Made by a program: the position numbers and the translations under genes | The notes under the pieces: model-generated | What the model was told of the DNA's origin: nothing | Seen by the model: only the letters and a program-made list of their open reading frames with translations | The model's database searches: none | IMG/VR virus record: IMGVR_UViG_3300008050_009173 | Coordinates: 1 to 29,759 of that record | Reading direction: 5' to 3' (one strand) | DNA length: 29,759 bases | Source of the DNA: a virus | Shown: positions 9,229-18,923 of the stretch, piece by piece | Layout of the letters: the number at the start of each line of letters is the position of its first letter | How positions within the stretch are numbered: the stretch's first letter is position 1

Positions 9229-12200
9229 ATGGCAGAAAAAGCATCAGAAATATTACCGCTAATAGTTGGCGCAAAAATTCCAAGCTCGAACGAGGAGTAC
9301 TCCCTTTATCGTGTAAACTGTGAGGCAAATAACTCCACAGAGACCTCGAAGTCTGGCGACTTACAGGTTTTGCACCCTTGTAATGATGACAATTACTTGC
9401 CGTTATCCGGCGGGGCGGTTGCCGCCATCCCAAGTCCACTCGGAGTATTTACCTCTGATGGCATTCCTGACAGTTTAAAGAGCAATAATTTACAACGTTA
9501 TGGTTCGACAATTTCTGCTGTAAAAAGCCTATTTCTCGACGACCCCATAATGGAGGCCGCTGCAACTGACGGGAGCAACATAAATTTCTCAAAACTCATA
9601 GAAAGGGTTCGAAAAGCCTCGACGAGGGCTCTCAAGGGCATGCCATCAGACTTGCCGTGGGGAGTGGGAGGCCCTCCGGAGCTATATTTGGCGGGGCATA
9701 CTCCGACGGACCGAAGAGACTCTGTTTTAGATTATGAATCTTTAAAGGCAAATCTCGGCTCAGATCAGCCAATATCCGGCAAAGAGATCGGAAAATTTAA
9801 GTTTATTCCGATAGAAGCCCTTGCATCATTAATTATGGTTCTCTCGGGGAAGGACGAAGCCTCAGAGGCGGGGCCAGACGACAGAAGTGGAAAGGGCCTT
9901 TATAATGCAGTCGGTCCAAGCGGAAGGACCATGGGAGAGCTGGCAGAGTCGTTATGGCAAAAGGCATCTGCAAGCAGCCCGATCGAGACGGCAGATGACA
10001 TAGCCGTAACAGATATAATGAATGCTGTTTTGGATCTGTTTCCCATCTTTAGGGTGTCAGAGGACGATATCAATGCGCCCAACCCGGAAAGGATAGTCGG
10101 GTACTATACCGCTTATAATAATACATTATATGCAAAGTTTCCAGAACTAAGCGGAACAGATTCTTCTGGGTCGTCACCAAATATGCATGAAATCGGAGAA
10201 GAAGACTCCGAGACTCCCGGTCCGCTATTTTTTCTAAGGGTGTTTTACGGGTCCTCAAGCATACAAGAAAGCATAGCGATAAACCACTTGCCGCCGCCAT
10301 CTTTGGGCTTGAATTCTGAGTCCGCTGATTATCCTGTGCATGGAAACCTGGAAATAACCCTGGACGCCGAGGGTTTAAATCCGGATATGCTTCATAAGTA
10401 TAACTTCTTTCTATCACCACTCATGACTCGCCCCGACGATCTGCCGCTAAGCTCTCAGGGCATGGAGCTTTCTCCTGGAGAAATAGAGGTAGTAACGTCT
10501 CCTGTTCTGACGAGAGCCACCACTGGGGCTCCGACCATAGGGGGATTTGTGTTGAACCCGTGGTTCACCCCCGCGAGGACTTTGAATTCGTCCGGAAATT
10601 TTAATATATCTACCACCCTGGAAGACCAGACATCTATTACTCTTACGGGGGCCGCAGAACACAGTATCTCCCTGTCTGTGGGAGATGTTGGGATCCCGAA
10701 TGTCAACCTCCCGACATTCGTTGGATCTGTGGATCTTCTTGTGGGAGAAAAGAATCGATCAGATGGATTCTTGGGCGATTCTTCTGATAATGATGATATT
10801 TATTTTAACAATAACTCGTCGCATTTAAAAAGGATGCTATCGTCTACTAGGCCAAAGTTTTTCAATATTAATTTAGTATCTAGCCTTTGGGCGAAGAATC
10901 TCTCTCCGGCGACTTCTGGAAAAGAAGATGGAGAGCCGGTGGTTCGAGTAACGTTCGACGGCCTTGATATAAGGAAGAAGTTCAGGCCGCCAGCCGATAA
11001 TATTAAATTTGCAGTTTACGTCATGGACGAGATCGGTCAAATTGCCCGGGCAACAAATTCTGTGCTACAACTAAGCCTCCCCTCCCCAAGCCTTGGTCGC
11101 GTCACCCCGGGAGGCTTCCAGGGGGACCTTCCTATGTATGGCTCTGAGCGGGCAATTGTGACGATTAGCGGGAGTGACTTTGACGAGGTAGTCGGGGTTC
11201 GTTTTAGCCCGGCAAATTCTCTGGACCCAAGCCTGGCAACTGATCATTACTTTTCGGACGGTGTCTTTAGGGGAATTGTTAGCGAGAACTCTATAGGGAT
11301 CATGGGGGTTGATGACTCTGCAGATTATGGTACGCTAACGGGACTGGGCTCGAACGTTGGGCCCGTGACTCTCGGCCTAATAGATCGAGTGGGAGGGATC
11401 CACTATGGTGCTGGGCGGACTGGGCTTGCTTATATATCTCCCGGTGGAACGCCGAGCGCAGATAGGCCATCGAGAGATGAGGTCCCGCCTCCACTTGTAC
11501 TGATTGAGCATCCAGAGGAGGAGTTTGAGGCCGCAAAGTTTTTTGAAAATAGCTTTAGTGCAGTCCCTCTCTTGATGGATGGAGGCAGTGCAAAGTTAAA
11601 GATAAAGTCAAATAACAAACTGTTTCGATCTGGAAATAAATTATTTGGATACCTAGCGTTAAAATCTACGGAGAAAAACAGGAAGATAATAAAGGACTTC
11701 TCGATGCCATCGGAGGTTGTTTCTTTGCGCGCTGGCGATGGCGAGAATTATATTGTTGCAATAAATGTTATTTATAGATTTAGTGACTCTAACTCTGGTG
11801 ATTTTTATCGGCTGTCAAACAAAAATAGTATTTTAAAATTCCCCGGATCAAGCTATGTCGGATATAATTTTTCTCAGCTTCCGAGTGCAGATGGTCCCTC
11901 GAAGATACTTATAACTAACAAAGAAATAGAGCTGGCGGCACCTGCTGACAACGATGGCGCCGCTGCCGGCGATCCGGATCCTTTGGAGGTTACATTAGAG
12001 CCGAATGGATATGGAACGGTAGATATAGATGGATTTTCTCACCCTCCAACAATCCGCGGGCTATATCTTAAGCTACCCGGCAGTGACGATGTACAGACCA
12101 ATGCGAGGGAGTCCGACATCAATGGTAAGCTGAAAAAGAAGCTCGAGAAAAGAAACCTTGAACCCAGCGAATATGGAAAGAAGCTGAAGGCCGGAAACAA

Positions 12201-15200
12201 AGTCAGCCTGTTGGGTGTTCACGTTGATCTTCCCGCTGGAGCAGGGAAGTACAAGGGATATATTGGAGGAAAAAGGCTTAGTAGAAAGCTTGGATTCGAA
12301 AGCCTGACTGGCCGTAGGGTTAAGTTTGGTGGCGGTGCATTATTTGTATTTAAAGGAAAGCAGATCGACGACGACGGATGGCTCGATGTTGAGATAAGAA
12401 AGAAAGATAAAAACTATGGGGTTACCTATGGCTCTTCCGTATACAACCGAGTTACCGTCAGCATAGAAGGGGATGAGCCATTCGAAACTGTTGATGGCGT
12501 TAAGATTTATAATGGTAGCGATCTAAAAGTTTTAAAAGGTGAAAGTGACATCAACCAGGGCAGTCCAAGCCAGGTAGTCGGCGAACCGGTGGATAGTAGT
12601 AGTGTTATCATTCCAACGGAAAGGCTAATACTCGCGCCATCTAGTTATCCCCGTCCAGGCGGATCCGCATCAGATGTTGAGTTTATGAGCGAAGTGGTTT
12701 TAGTCCCAAATATAGGGCTCAAGCTGGGCCGTGAGGCCGGTACGGGTGACAATAAAATTATTCATGGAACGCGATTCGAAGGCATTCCGGATGAGCTTAT
12801 TGTCAATTTAAGTCCGGGCGGATATATTTCCCAAGTTATAAATTCAGACATTCTGGGAGAGATCGGCGCAGCGTTAGGGGCGGAGAGCGAAAATAAAGTT
12901 GGCGGGATACCTCCGGACTTGTGCTCGGAAATATCACGATCACAGGCCCAATCGGAGCCCGATCCCACTGGCTCGGGAGAGGTTGGGGCGGCGAGCGACT
13001 CCGGCTCTGCGGGCGGCGGGGCATCGGGCTCCGAAGAAGAGGGGGGTTCCGGTACGGCAGCAGGGGCTTCGGATCAGGCCGCTGCGCTGGCCCAGGTCGA
13101 GGACCAAGTCGCAGCGGCAGAGCCAAGCGATACTGGCTTGCTGGATGGCGCCGTGAATGCTGTCGTTGAGGGTGCCGAGGCTCTTGATGACGCATCAAAG
13201 GCTGCAAATGAATTTGTTGATGATGTAAATAATCTCACTAACGTCTTAACGGACGACTTATCGTCCGCGGCGGACTTCGTTGAAAACTTTTTGAATGATT
13301 TCGCAGGAAGCATAGAGGGACTCTTAAACTCTATGATAGGCTCGAGCGCAAAGCTTGTTGGGACAGATCTAGAAGGAATAATTATTCCAAGTGGAGCAGA
13401 AGTCTCTGGAGCCCAGATACATAATAAGGAGGGGTCCAGGGACTACAAGCTGGTCCTTGAAATGGAGATAAGGAACGCCTCATCTATTCGATTTAATATT
13501 CCGGAAATAGTCGAAGTAAAGAAGGAGGGTGATGAAAATATTTATCTTCCAAATCAGTCGGAGAGTGTGACTGCGGGCACGTTTCCAATTTCAAAGTTAT
13601 CAATCAGAACGGGGGAAAAACTAAGAATAAAGTCCATTGGAGTCACAGAGACTACGAAGTTTGAAATTTCCGGAATAAGAGCGAACAGAGCGGGTGCAAT
13701 CTCGTTCTTGGGCCCAACGCAATTAACGACGATTATTGTTCCGGATATGAGTTTATCACCAACATTTTCTATGGATGGCTGTGTAACGTTTGGTCTGACA
13801 AACTCTAACGAAAATATGATGAGAGGGATTCTCCAGCTTGGGACGGAAAAAACATTTTCTTTAGAAGATGATTTTGGAGACATGCTAGAGAGGATGGGCC
13901 TGGATGACATAAAAGATAGAATTGAAATGTTCCAGCTAAGGATCGGCGCCTGGATCGGGGACAAGTCTATGGCCGCAAAGGAGTTCCTGAATAGCTTCTG
14001 TGACTTGTCCTTTCATCTTACCGCTGAGCTAAAGTATCATCTTGATGACTTAAAGACATTATATATTCCAATTAAAGTTATTTTGTGTATTATTGATGTT
14101 ATTTGTGCGTTAATGAATCCATTTAAATTGGCTTATGCAATAATAAGATTATTTGCTTGCCTTTTTGAGTTGCTGCTGCTTCTTCCTCAGATCGCAATTC
14201 CTATTGCGGTACTGTTTCTGCTTCTGCACCTATTGGAGCTTCTCCAGTGCGTTATTCTGAAGATCCTCGGATGGATAGTCGCTATAAATGATATAATTAC
14301 ATCTTTAGATGCGGCTATTACATATAAAAATTATGCGGCGATAGTAACCCTGGAGGAAACTCTTAATGAGCATATTTTTAGTCTGGAAACCGATCTTGAG
14401 GTTCTTGAGCCAATAATTACAATTCTTGGAATGATTCTAGAAATAATTCAAATGTTCTTCCGATTCCCATGTGAGATCGAAGAAGATGGAGATCCAGAGA
14501 TGTGCATCTCTCCGTCTATGCTTGCTGGAATTATCTTGAGCAAAGTTATGAGCCCAACGGGAGAGATAACTCCCGACGCCCTTCTTCCTATGGCTCAGAG
14601 CTATACTGCGTTGCCGAAGAGTAACGTTGGAGGCTATGGAAATACTCCGGAGGCCGGATACGATAGTGAGATCGAAAACAAGGATGGCGGGACCTCCGGC
14701 GTACCGGGCAACGTTCTGGTTCGCCCGGGAGAGGCCGGAGTAGGCGATCTCGTCGCTAATTACGAAGAAGTAATGGATACAGAGGGCGAGCTCTTTAGTG
14801 TGCACTTCGGGGAGGAGGAGATCGATGCCGATGGGAATCCGGGCAGGTATGCAAATGTAAAGCCATCGTCGGTAAGGTTTGACAATGGAGATTTTGAGGC
14901 AACTTTCGGTTTATCATTCACAAAGTCGACCAAGGGTGGATTTAAAATCTTCAAGGGTCCAGACCCAAGAGTTGTAACCTTTGAGTTTGAGGAATCTGGG
15001 ATTACTAGCTGGGCTGCATACCACTGGTTCCTCGGAATATTTGTAAAGGCAAAAACACTTGATGAGCTGCAGACTTTGGATGATGGCCCTGTCTTTTTAA
15101 AGAAAGACGGCGATGGGAATTTGCGCTTAAGCGAAGGCACCGACGGCGGATGGGATCTTGTCAGTCCTCGGGATGGTTATAATAATTATTTAAAGGGAGC

Positions 15201-16893
15201 TGGATCGCTCCAGCCTCGCGGTTTAACTCTGGATTTAATATCCTATTCCCAGGAAGTTGATGATAAGGGATTCCCACTGGAAGATCTTACTGAGACCCCA
15301 TATCAAAAGACGTTCCCGGGGATTCCGATGGTTGCCTTGGTTGACGATGAATTTAATGTTTACTTTATAGAGCCAAATGGAATTAATACCGTTGGAAACA
15401 AGATAACATCTATAACTGCTAAAATGATAAATCATCCTTCGGCTCCAAAGCAAAAAGCATCAAAAGATGACTTTACGGTATATAGAACTACCGAGGAAGA
15501 AGGCGGCGGCGGCACCAAAAATGGCGAGAAAATAGTACAACAACAGGCTAATGCAAACTGGATCTTGGCAAATTACGAGGCCGCTTCTGATCCAGGGGGC
15601 TGGAACACCGTGCCCTGGGGGCCCGATGGCGACCCCGGCAGCGGCTATTTTGCCAAAATTCCTGCAAGCAGTTACAACGCAACGTTCGGCGCTGGTGCCA
15701 CCGACCATGACGAGTTCACTCCTCCATTTCCAGATGAAGGGCAACCTTCACCACCAGGCGCTTACAACTATCTGCATACCGATGACGACCACAGTCCCGA
15801 CGACGATCAGCAGGCAATCAGTGAGGCAATCGACACGATAAAAGTACTTGATTTTCCAAGATTATATGTGGTAGATCTTCGCCATTGCGCCGACGAAATA
15901 GCTTCGGCATGTCAGGTGTCAGATATGAATGAAGCATTGTTTGACCTCGGACCGATGGACGCCATTTGGCCGGATGATTTCGGATCAATAGTGGGCGAGG
16001 CAAATGATTGTATAGAGTCATTTAGGGATTATATAAAGGAAAAGTCAAAAAACATACTCACAGCAGCAAGCGATAAAACTCAGTCGATAGAAGATTTTCA
16101 GATAAAACTTAGAGAAACAAAATTCGACGTAGAAGAAGTATACGACGAGCATAAAAAACTAGAGCTGTGTATAGACGATGCAGTTACAAGGGTGTGTCCT
16201 TGGGTGTTTAATCCGTTAAATACCGGATTTAAGATAATAAATGAAGAGCTAGCAGACTCGGGAGATGAACTGGGAGAGGATCCGACCAGGCTCGATCCAG
16301 ATATAATAGATGGCGTTAGTTTTGATTTGCCAACCGTAACTGGTGCATCTGAATTTGCCTCTGGGATTGGAGATATGATAATGATTGAGGCCGGCTCGCC
16401 AGTTTATATAGAGATAGTCCCTCGTGATTCTAAAGATGCGGACTTTCCGATCTCAAGAGACTGGTCCAGCCACGTCGAGCTGAATATAGTAAAAGACAAG
16501 ACTGAGTCTAGGGCGTACTTTATGGAGATAAACGAAGATGGAAATATAATCTCCAGAGAGAGTGAGAAATATTTTGCTTCTATTACATCTCAAACGCCTG
16601 GCGTTGTGCAAATATCTGCATCATTTTGTGATATTCCAATAAGAGCCTGGGCAGACAAGGGGCTCATATTTCCGGAGTCCGCGGAGGATCTCGGAGTAGA
16701 CTGCATTCCGGACGCAGAGGAAGCTCAGGAGTTATTTTCTCCCGGGTCGATTATGCAGGTTGACAGAATCTTAACTATAATATTTACTCCAAAGGTCAAA
16801 TCTGGTATTAATTTTGAAAATGATGCAAGAGATGCCAGCGCCGAGAGCGCGAAGCCATCCCCTCAGGGCTTTGGCACAAAGCTTGAAAACTAA
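9229..16893 (+). CDS. Giant baseplate-associated structural protein with a hydrophobic, membrane-like segment
   Basis: The product has 2,554 residues. I recognise no standard named family for the whole protein. In order: an N-terminal part (1-350) without clear motifs; a long beta-rich region (about 350-1230) including an IPT/TIG-like unit near 620-720 (LGRVTPGGFQG, IVTISGSDFDEVVGVRFS); a Ser/Gly/Ala/Glu linker (about 1237-1300); an amphipathic helical part (about 1300-1365); a beta unit (about 1380-1515); helices leading to a strongly hydrophobic block (about 1613-1690) and a second shorter one (1728-1747); a mixed region with a Gly/Pro/Asp-rich patch (about 2105-2200); and a helical, Cys-containing C-terminal part. 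From memory, large marine phages carry uncharacterised proteins with a similar IPIKVILCIIDV-type hydrophobic stretch, so this is probably a conserved but unstudied family. Its place between spike and wedge genes suggests a baseplate part; a role in crossing the host membrane is inference. Confidence 0.55.
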   Translation: MAEKASEILPLIVGAKIPSSNEEYSLYRVNCEANNSTETSKSGDLQVLHPCNDDNYLPLSGGAVAAIPSPLGVFTSDGIPDSLKSNNLQRYGSTISAVKSLFLDDPIMEAAATDGSNINFSKLIERVRKASTRALKGMPSDLPWGVGGPPELYLAGHTPTDRRDSVLDYESLKANLGSDQPISGKEIGKFKFIPIEALASLIMVLSGKDEASEAGPDDRSGKGLYNAVGPSGRTMGELAESLWQKASASSPIETADDIAVTDIMNAVLDLFPIFRVSEDDINAPNPERIVGYYTAYNNTLYAKFPELSGTDSSGSSPNMHEIGEEDSETPGPLFFLRVFYGSSSIQESIAINHLPPPSLGLNSESADYPVHGNLEITLDAEGLNPDMLHKYNFFLSPLMTRPDDLPLSSQGMELSPGEIEVVTSPVLTRATTGAPTIGGFVLNPWFTPARTLNSSGNFNISTTLEDQTSITLTGAAEHSISLSVGDVGIPNVNLPTFVGSVDLLVGEKNRSDGFLGDSSDNDDIYFNNNSSHLKRMLSSTRPKFFNINLVSSLWAKNLSPATSGKEDGEPVVRVTFDGLDIRKKFRPPADNIKFAVYVMDEIGQIARATNSVLQLSLPSPSLGRVTPGGFQGDLPMYGSERAIVTISGSDFDEVVGVRFSPANSLDPSLATDHYFSDGVFRGIVSENSIGIMGVDDSADYGTLTGLGSNVGPVTLGLIDRVGGIHYGAGRTGLAYISPGGTPSADRPSRDEVPPPLVLIEHPEEEFEAAKFFENSFSAVPLLMDGGSAKLKIKSNNKLFRSGNKLFGYLALKSTEKNRKIIKDFSMPSEVVSLRAGDGENYIVAINVIYRFSDSNSGDFYRLSNKNSILKFPGSSYVGYNFSQLPSADGPSKILITNKEIELAAPADNDGAAAGDPDPLEVTLEPNGYGTVDIDGFSHPPTIRGLYLKLPGSDDVQTNARESDINGKLKKKLEKRNLEPSEYGKKLKAGNKVSLLGVHVDLPAGAGKYKGYIGGKRLSRKLGFESLTGRRVKFGGGALFVFKGKQIDDDGWLDVEIRKKDKNYGVTYGSSVYNRVTVSIEGDEPFETVDGVKIYNGSDLKVLKGESDINQGSPSQVVGEPVDSSSVIIPTERLILAPSSYPRPGGSASDVEFMSEVVLVPNIGLKLGREAGTGDNKIIHGTRFEGIPDELIVNLSPGGYISQVINSDILGEIGAALGAESENKVGGIPPDLCSEISRSQAQSEPDPTGSGEVGAASDSGSAGGGASGSEEEGGSGTAAGASDQAAALAQVEDQVAAAEPSDTGLLDGAVNAVVEGAEALDDASKAANEFVDDVNNLTNVLTDDLSSAADFVENFLNDFAGSIEGLLNSMIGSSAKLVGTDLEGIIIPSGAEVSGAQIHNKEGSRDYKLVLEMEIRNASSIRFNIPEIVEVKKEGDENIYLPNQSESVTAGTFPISKLSIRTGEKLRIKSIGVTETTKFEISGIRANRAGAISFLGPTQLTTIIVPDMSLSPTFSMDGCVTFGLTNSNENMMRGILQLGTEKTFSLEDDFGDMLERMGLDDIKDRIEMFQLRIGAWIGDKSMAAKEFLNSFCDLSFHLTAELKYHLDDLKTLYIPIKVILCIIDVICALMNPFKLAYAIIRLFACLFELLLLLPQIAIPIAVLFLLLHLLELLQCVILKILGWIVAINDIITSLDAAITYKNYAAIVTLEETLNEHIFSLETDLEVLEPIITILGMILEIIQMFFRFPCEIEEDGDPEMCISPSMLAGIILSKVMSPTGEITPDALLPMAQSYTALPKSNVGGYGNTPEAGYDSEIENKDGGTSGVPGNVLVRPGEAGVGDLVANYEEVMDTEGELFSVHFGEEEIDADGNPGRYANVKPSSVRFDNGDFEATFGLSFTKSTKGGFKIFKGPDPRVVTFEFEESGITSWAAYHWFLGIFVKAKTLDELQTLDDGPVFLKKDGDGNLRLSEGTDGGWDLVSPRDGYNNYLKGAGSLQPRGLTLDLISYSQEVDDKGFPLEDLTETPYQKTFPGIPMVALVDDEFNVYFIEPNGINTVGNKITSITAKMINHPSAPKQKASKDDFTVYRTTEEEGGGGTKNGEKIVQQQANANWILANYEAASDPGGWNTVPWGPDGDPGSGYFAKIPASSYNATFGAGATDHDEFTPPFPDEGQPSPPGAYNYLHTDDDHSPDDDQQAISEAIDTIKVLDFPRLYVVDLRHCADEIASACQVSDMNEALFDLGPMDAIWPDDFGSIVGEANDCIESFRDYIKEKSKNILTAASDKTQSIEDFQIKLRETKFDVEEVYDEHKKLELCIDDAVTRVCPWVFNPLNTGFKIINEELADSGDELGEDPTRLDPDIIDGVSFDLPTVTGASEFASGIGDMIMIEAGSPVYIEIVPRDSKDADFPISRDWSSHVELNIVKDKTESRAYFMEINEDGNIISRESEKYFASITSQTPGVVQISASFCDIPIRAWADKGLIFPESAEDLGVDCIPDAEEAQELFSPGSIMQVDRILTIIFTPKVKSGINFENDARDASAESAKPSPQGFGTKLEN
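12937..13131 (+). other. Low-complexity Gly/Ser/Ala/Glu linker within the giant protein
   Basis: Bases 12937-13131 encode about 65 residues (about 1237-1301) composed almost only of Gly, Ser, Ala, Glu, Asp and Gln, for example SDSGSAGGGASGSEEEGG. The DNA is clearly more GC-rich than its surroundings, which leaves both other forward frames open; those frames are shadows, not genes. It probably acts as a flexible or extended tether between the beta-rich N-terminal half and the helical/hydrophobic half. Confidence 0.8.
14065..14469 (+). other. Hydrophobic block with several potential membrane helices
   Basis: Bases 14065-14292 (residues about 1613-1688) encode an almost uninterrupted run of Ile, Leu, Val, Phe, Ala and Cys, such as VILCIIDVICALMNPF, ELLLLLPQIAIPIAVLFLLL and HLLELLQCVILKIL. 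This is long enough for two or three membrane-spanning helices. A second stretch (14410-14469, residues about 1728-1747: PIITILGMILEIIQMFF) follows an amphipathic, acidic helix. No signal peptide is present. In a virion protein, such a block is either buried in a helical core or released to enter a membrane during infection. Confidence 0.75.
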
Positions 16894-16902
16894 GAGGAAT
16901 GT

Positions 16903-18897
16903 ATGAGCGACGATACGACAAGCCCTGAGGGCAGTGACCCCATAGAGGAGTACCTGAGGAGCGCCAACATTATGGCTCGGGGCCTTTTGGGCAACCAGCT
17001 TGCCGCAGCAAGAGGGCTTATGGATCGCTTTACGGACTCTTCGGATGGCGTTTCTGGGGCCTATTCGGATTTAACAGCCGGAGCGAGTGGGGCGCCGCTG
17101 CTTCAGGCAATTGAAAAAATATTATCTGACGCAAAAGATCTACCGGAACTGCTCAGAGGAATGAGGTCATCATGGATGCCAATAGAAATCCTCGAGTCAA
17201 TTGAAAAACATGGGGAAAATACTGTAGTTAATGAGGCCATTCCAAACTCAACCGCCGCAATGGAGTCTTATGAGAATGCATTCATGAGAATGCTTGGAAT
17301 GCCAAGCTCAAATGATATAGATGATTGTCATGCCTGCTTGCTTGATATATCTAGCGACGGAAGAGCATCGCTGGAGAATACGAACTTCGATGAATTTGTG
17401 GGAAGGGCATCCGTGACAAGCGGGCTGTGGGGGACATTAAACAAAAGACAGGAAGCAGAGGGGAGCCGAGTTAGTAATGCGGCATTATTTGACTATATAA
17501 ATAGCAGCTCGGATCCGTTTTCAGAGGCTCCGCCGGTTGGCGATAGCGAAAAAGAAGAGATGAAGAACATAGCTGACGAAATAAATAAAGCAAGGGGCAT
17601 TGGGGCTGGCGACTCCGGCGCGGCGGCTACGGCGGCAGCAGGTCTTGCTGCGCGTACCGATGCAGCCACGGGGGTCCAAATATTGCTTTCGTCCGGAAGC
17701 TCGCTCAATGACGGAGCCGAAGTTTTTACAATTTTGGTCGCCAATGAAATAGATAGCCTCCCAGGCTTGAGCGAGAAAAGGCTGAAAAGAATATTTCTAA
17801 AACTGACAGGCGGCGCGCCACCCGAAACTGTGGATTGGCTCCATGAGCCTGGTAATTTTTATAAGCATGTTTATCTGCTGTTTCCACCGTTCCAAGATGG
17901 GGATATAGAAACTTGCATAAATGAGCCATCAAAGATTATTGCCGAGCCATTCCTTCCGAGGAGCCAAAGGACGATAAATGGAGCCACTATGAAGTCGACC
18001 CTGCTGGAGGCAGTTATAAGGCTGAGAATGGATAGAATCTCTGGAACGCTAGCATTTGCCGGCTCTAGAGACCCGCTTTCTGAGGAGATAAACCTTGGAG
18101 TAGAAATGACCATAGATAAAACCGCCGATAGCATGGGAGTGGTAGAGGCAATGGTTATATCCAGAATGTGGTCCGCAGTGATTGGAATGGTTCAGTGGGC
18201 GAAAAAGAAAAATAAAGACATAAAGAGAACTCCGCAGTTTTCGGCCTCTGAGGATGGTCGAGTGGACTCTAGTTCTCGCCCTTCCGTGGCTCAAACATCT
18301 TCGCCAGCCCCAGAGTCGGATGAGCAGACCAAACTCCGAGCGGCATTATTGTTCGAAGAGTCGGCGATGACATTATTTGGAGAGGCGTCGAGCCCACTGG
18401 CAATAGATCTTCAGAGAAATACCCAAAGAAGCTCCGACATTGGAAGCGCTCATTTTATGGGCCATGTGATGAAAATAGTTGGAGCAAATCAAGATGCAAT
18501 AAGAAGCAAGCTAACTGCATCTGCAGAGAGAAGGGTGGCCGCGCAAAGAAGGGTGGCGGAGAGTGCAATGGAGGATATAATGCTGATCCTGGGAACGAAA
18601 AAGGGAGTTGGAATTCTGGATCTTATGGCCTTTTCTATTGCGCTCTTCTCAATGGAAGAGGGCGGCCTGATAGGCTTGCTGAACGATTCTCAATATGAAA
18701 ATATGAAGAGAGAATTTCCAGACGGTACATTTGATCTTTTTGAAGAAAGAAGCTCAATTGAGGGTGGTAGAAAATCAATAGTTGAGTCCGTAAATGATGT
18801 CGCATTTCTTGCAAATGCCGTATACAGGACGTTCATGGAAACATGGAGCCCTTCGCCGACTCCACCGCCGACGCCGGCCGATCCGCTCGATGCCTAG
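16903..18897 (+). CDS. Helical baseplate-region protein, uncharacterised
   Basis: The product has 664 residues. ATG is preceded by AAGAGG (16892-16897) with 5 bases spacing, overlapping the previous TAA stop. The protein is mostly helical, with Ala/Gly-rich linkers (about 225-260, AATAAAGLAARTDAATG) and a Ser/Pro-rich linker (about 450-475). A conserved-looking C-terminal region (about 537-600) reads RRVAAQRRVAESAMEDIML, then LGTKKGVGILDLMAFSIALF and an acidic, hydrophobic tail. I recall similar segments in unnamed proteins of large phages encoded near gp25 and gpJ homologues, but no function is known to me. The C-terminus is Pro-rich (SPSPTPPPTPADPLDA). No signal peptide is visible; one moderately hydrophobic helix (LDLMAFSIALFSM) is too short for a confident membrane segment. 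Position suggests a structural or assembly role at the baseplate. Confidence 0.5.
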   Translation: MSDDTTSPEGSDPIEEYLRSANIMARGLLGNQLAAARGLMDRFTDSSDGVSGAYSDLTAGASGAPLLQAIEKILSDAKDLPELLRGMRSSWMPIEILESIEKHGENTVVNEAIPNSTAAMESYENAFMRMLGMPSSNDIDDCHACLLDISSDGRASLENTNFDEFVGRASVTSGLWGTLNKRQEAEGSRVSNAALFDYINSSSDPFSEAPPVGDSEKEEMKNIADEINKARGIGAGDSGAAATAAAGLAARTDAATGVQILLSSGSSLNDGAEVFTILVANEIDSLPGLSEKRLKRIFLKLTGGAPPETVDWLHEPGNFYKHVYLLFPPFQDGDIETCINEPSKIIAEPFLPRSQRTINGATMKSTLLEAVIRLRMDRISGTLAFAGSRDPLSEEINLGVEMTIDKTADSMGVVEAMVISRMWSAVIGMVQWAKKKNKDIKRTPQFSASEDGRVDSSSRPSVAQTSSPAPESDEQTKLRAALLFEESAMTLFGEASSPLAIDLQRNTQRSSDIGSAHFMGHVMKIVGANQDAIRSKLTASAERRVAAQRRVAESAMEDIMLILGTKKGVGILDLMAFSIALFSMEEGGLIGLLNDSQYENMKREFPDGTFDLFEERSSIEGGRKSIVESVNDVAFLANAVYRTFMETWSPSPTPPPTPADPLDA

Positions 18898-18923
18898 GCC
18901 GCCTTTGCTGGGGCTTTGCAGCG

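Noticed and set aside
12899-13169. Extra open frames on both strands around 12.84-13.21 kb
   Set aside because: They come from the GC-rich low-complexity linker, which removes stop codons from all frames; the products are Arg/Gly/Pro-rich and without structure.
17495-17510. TATAAATA sequence, like a T4 late promoter
   Set aside because: It is inside a gene, a similar copy lies inside the hub gene, and the A/T-rich Ile/Asn codons produce it readily.
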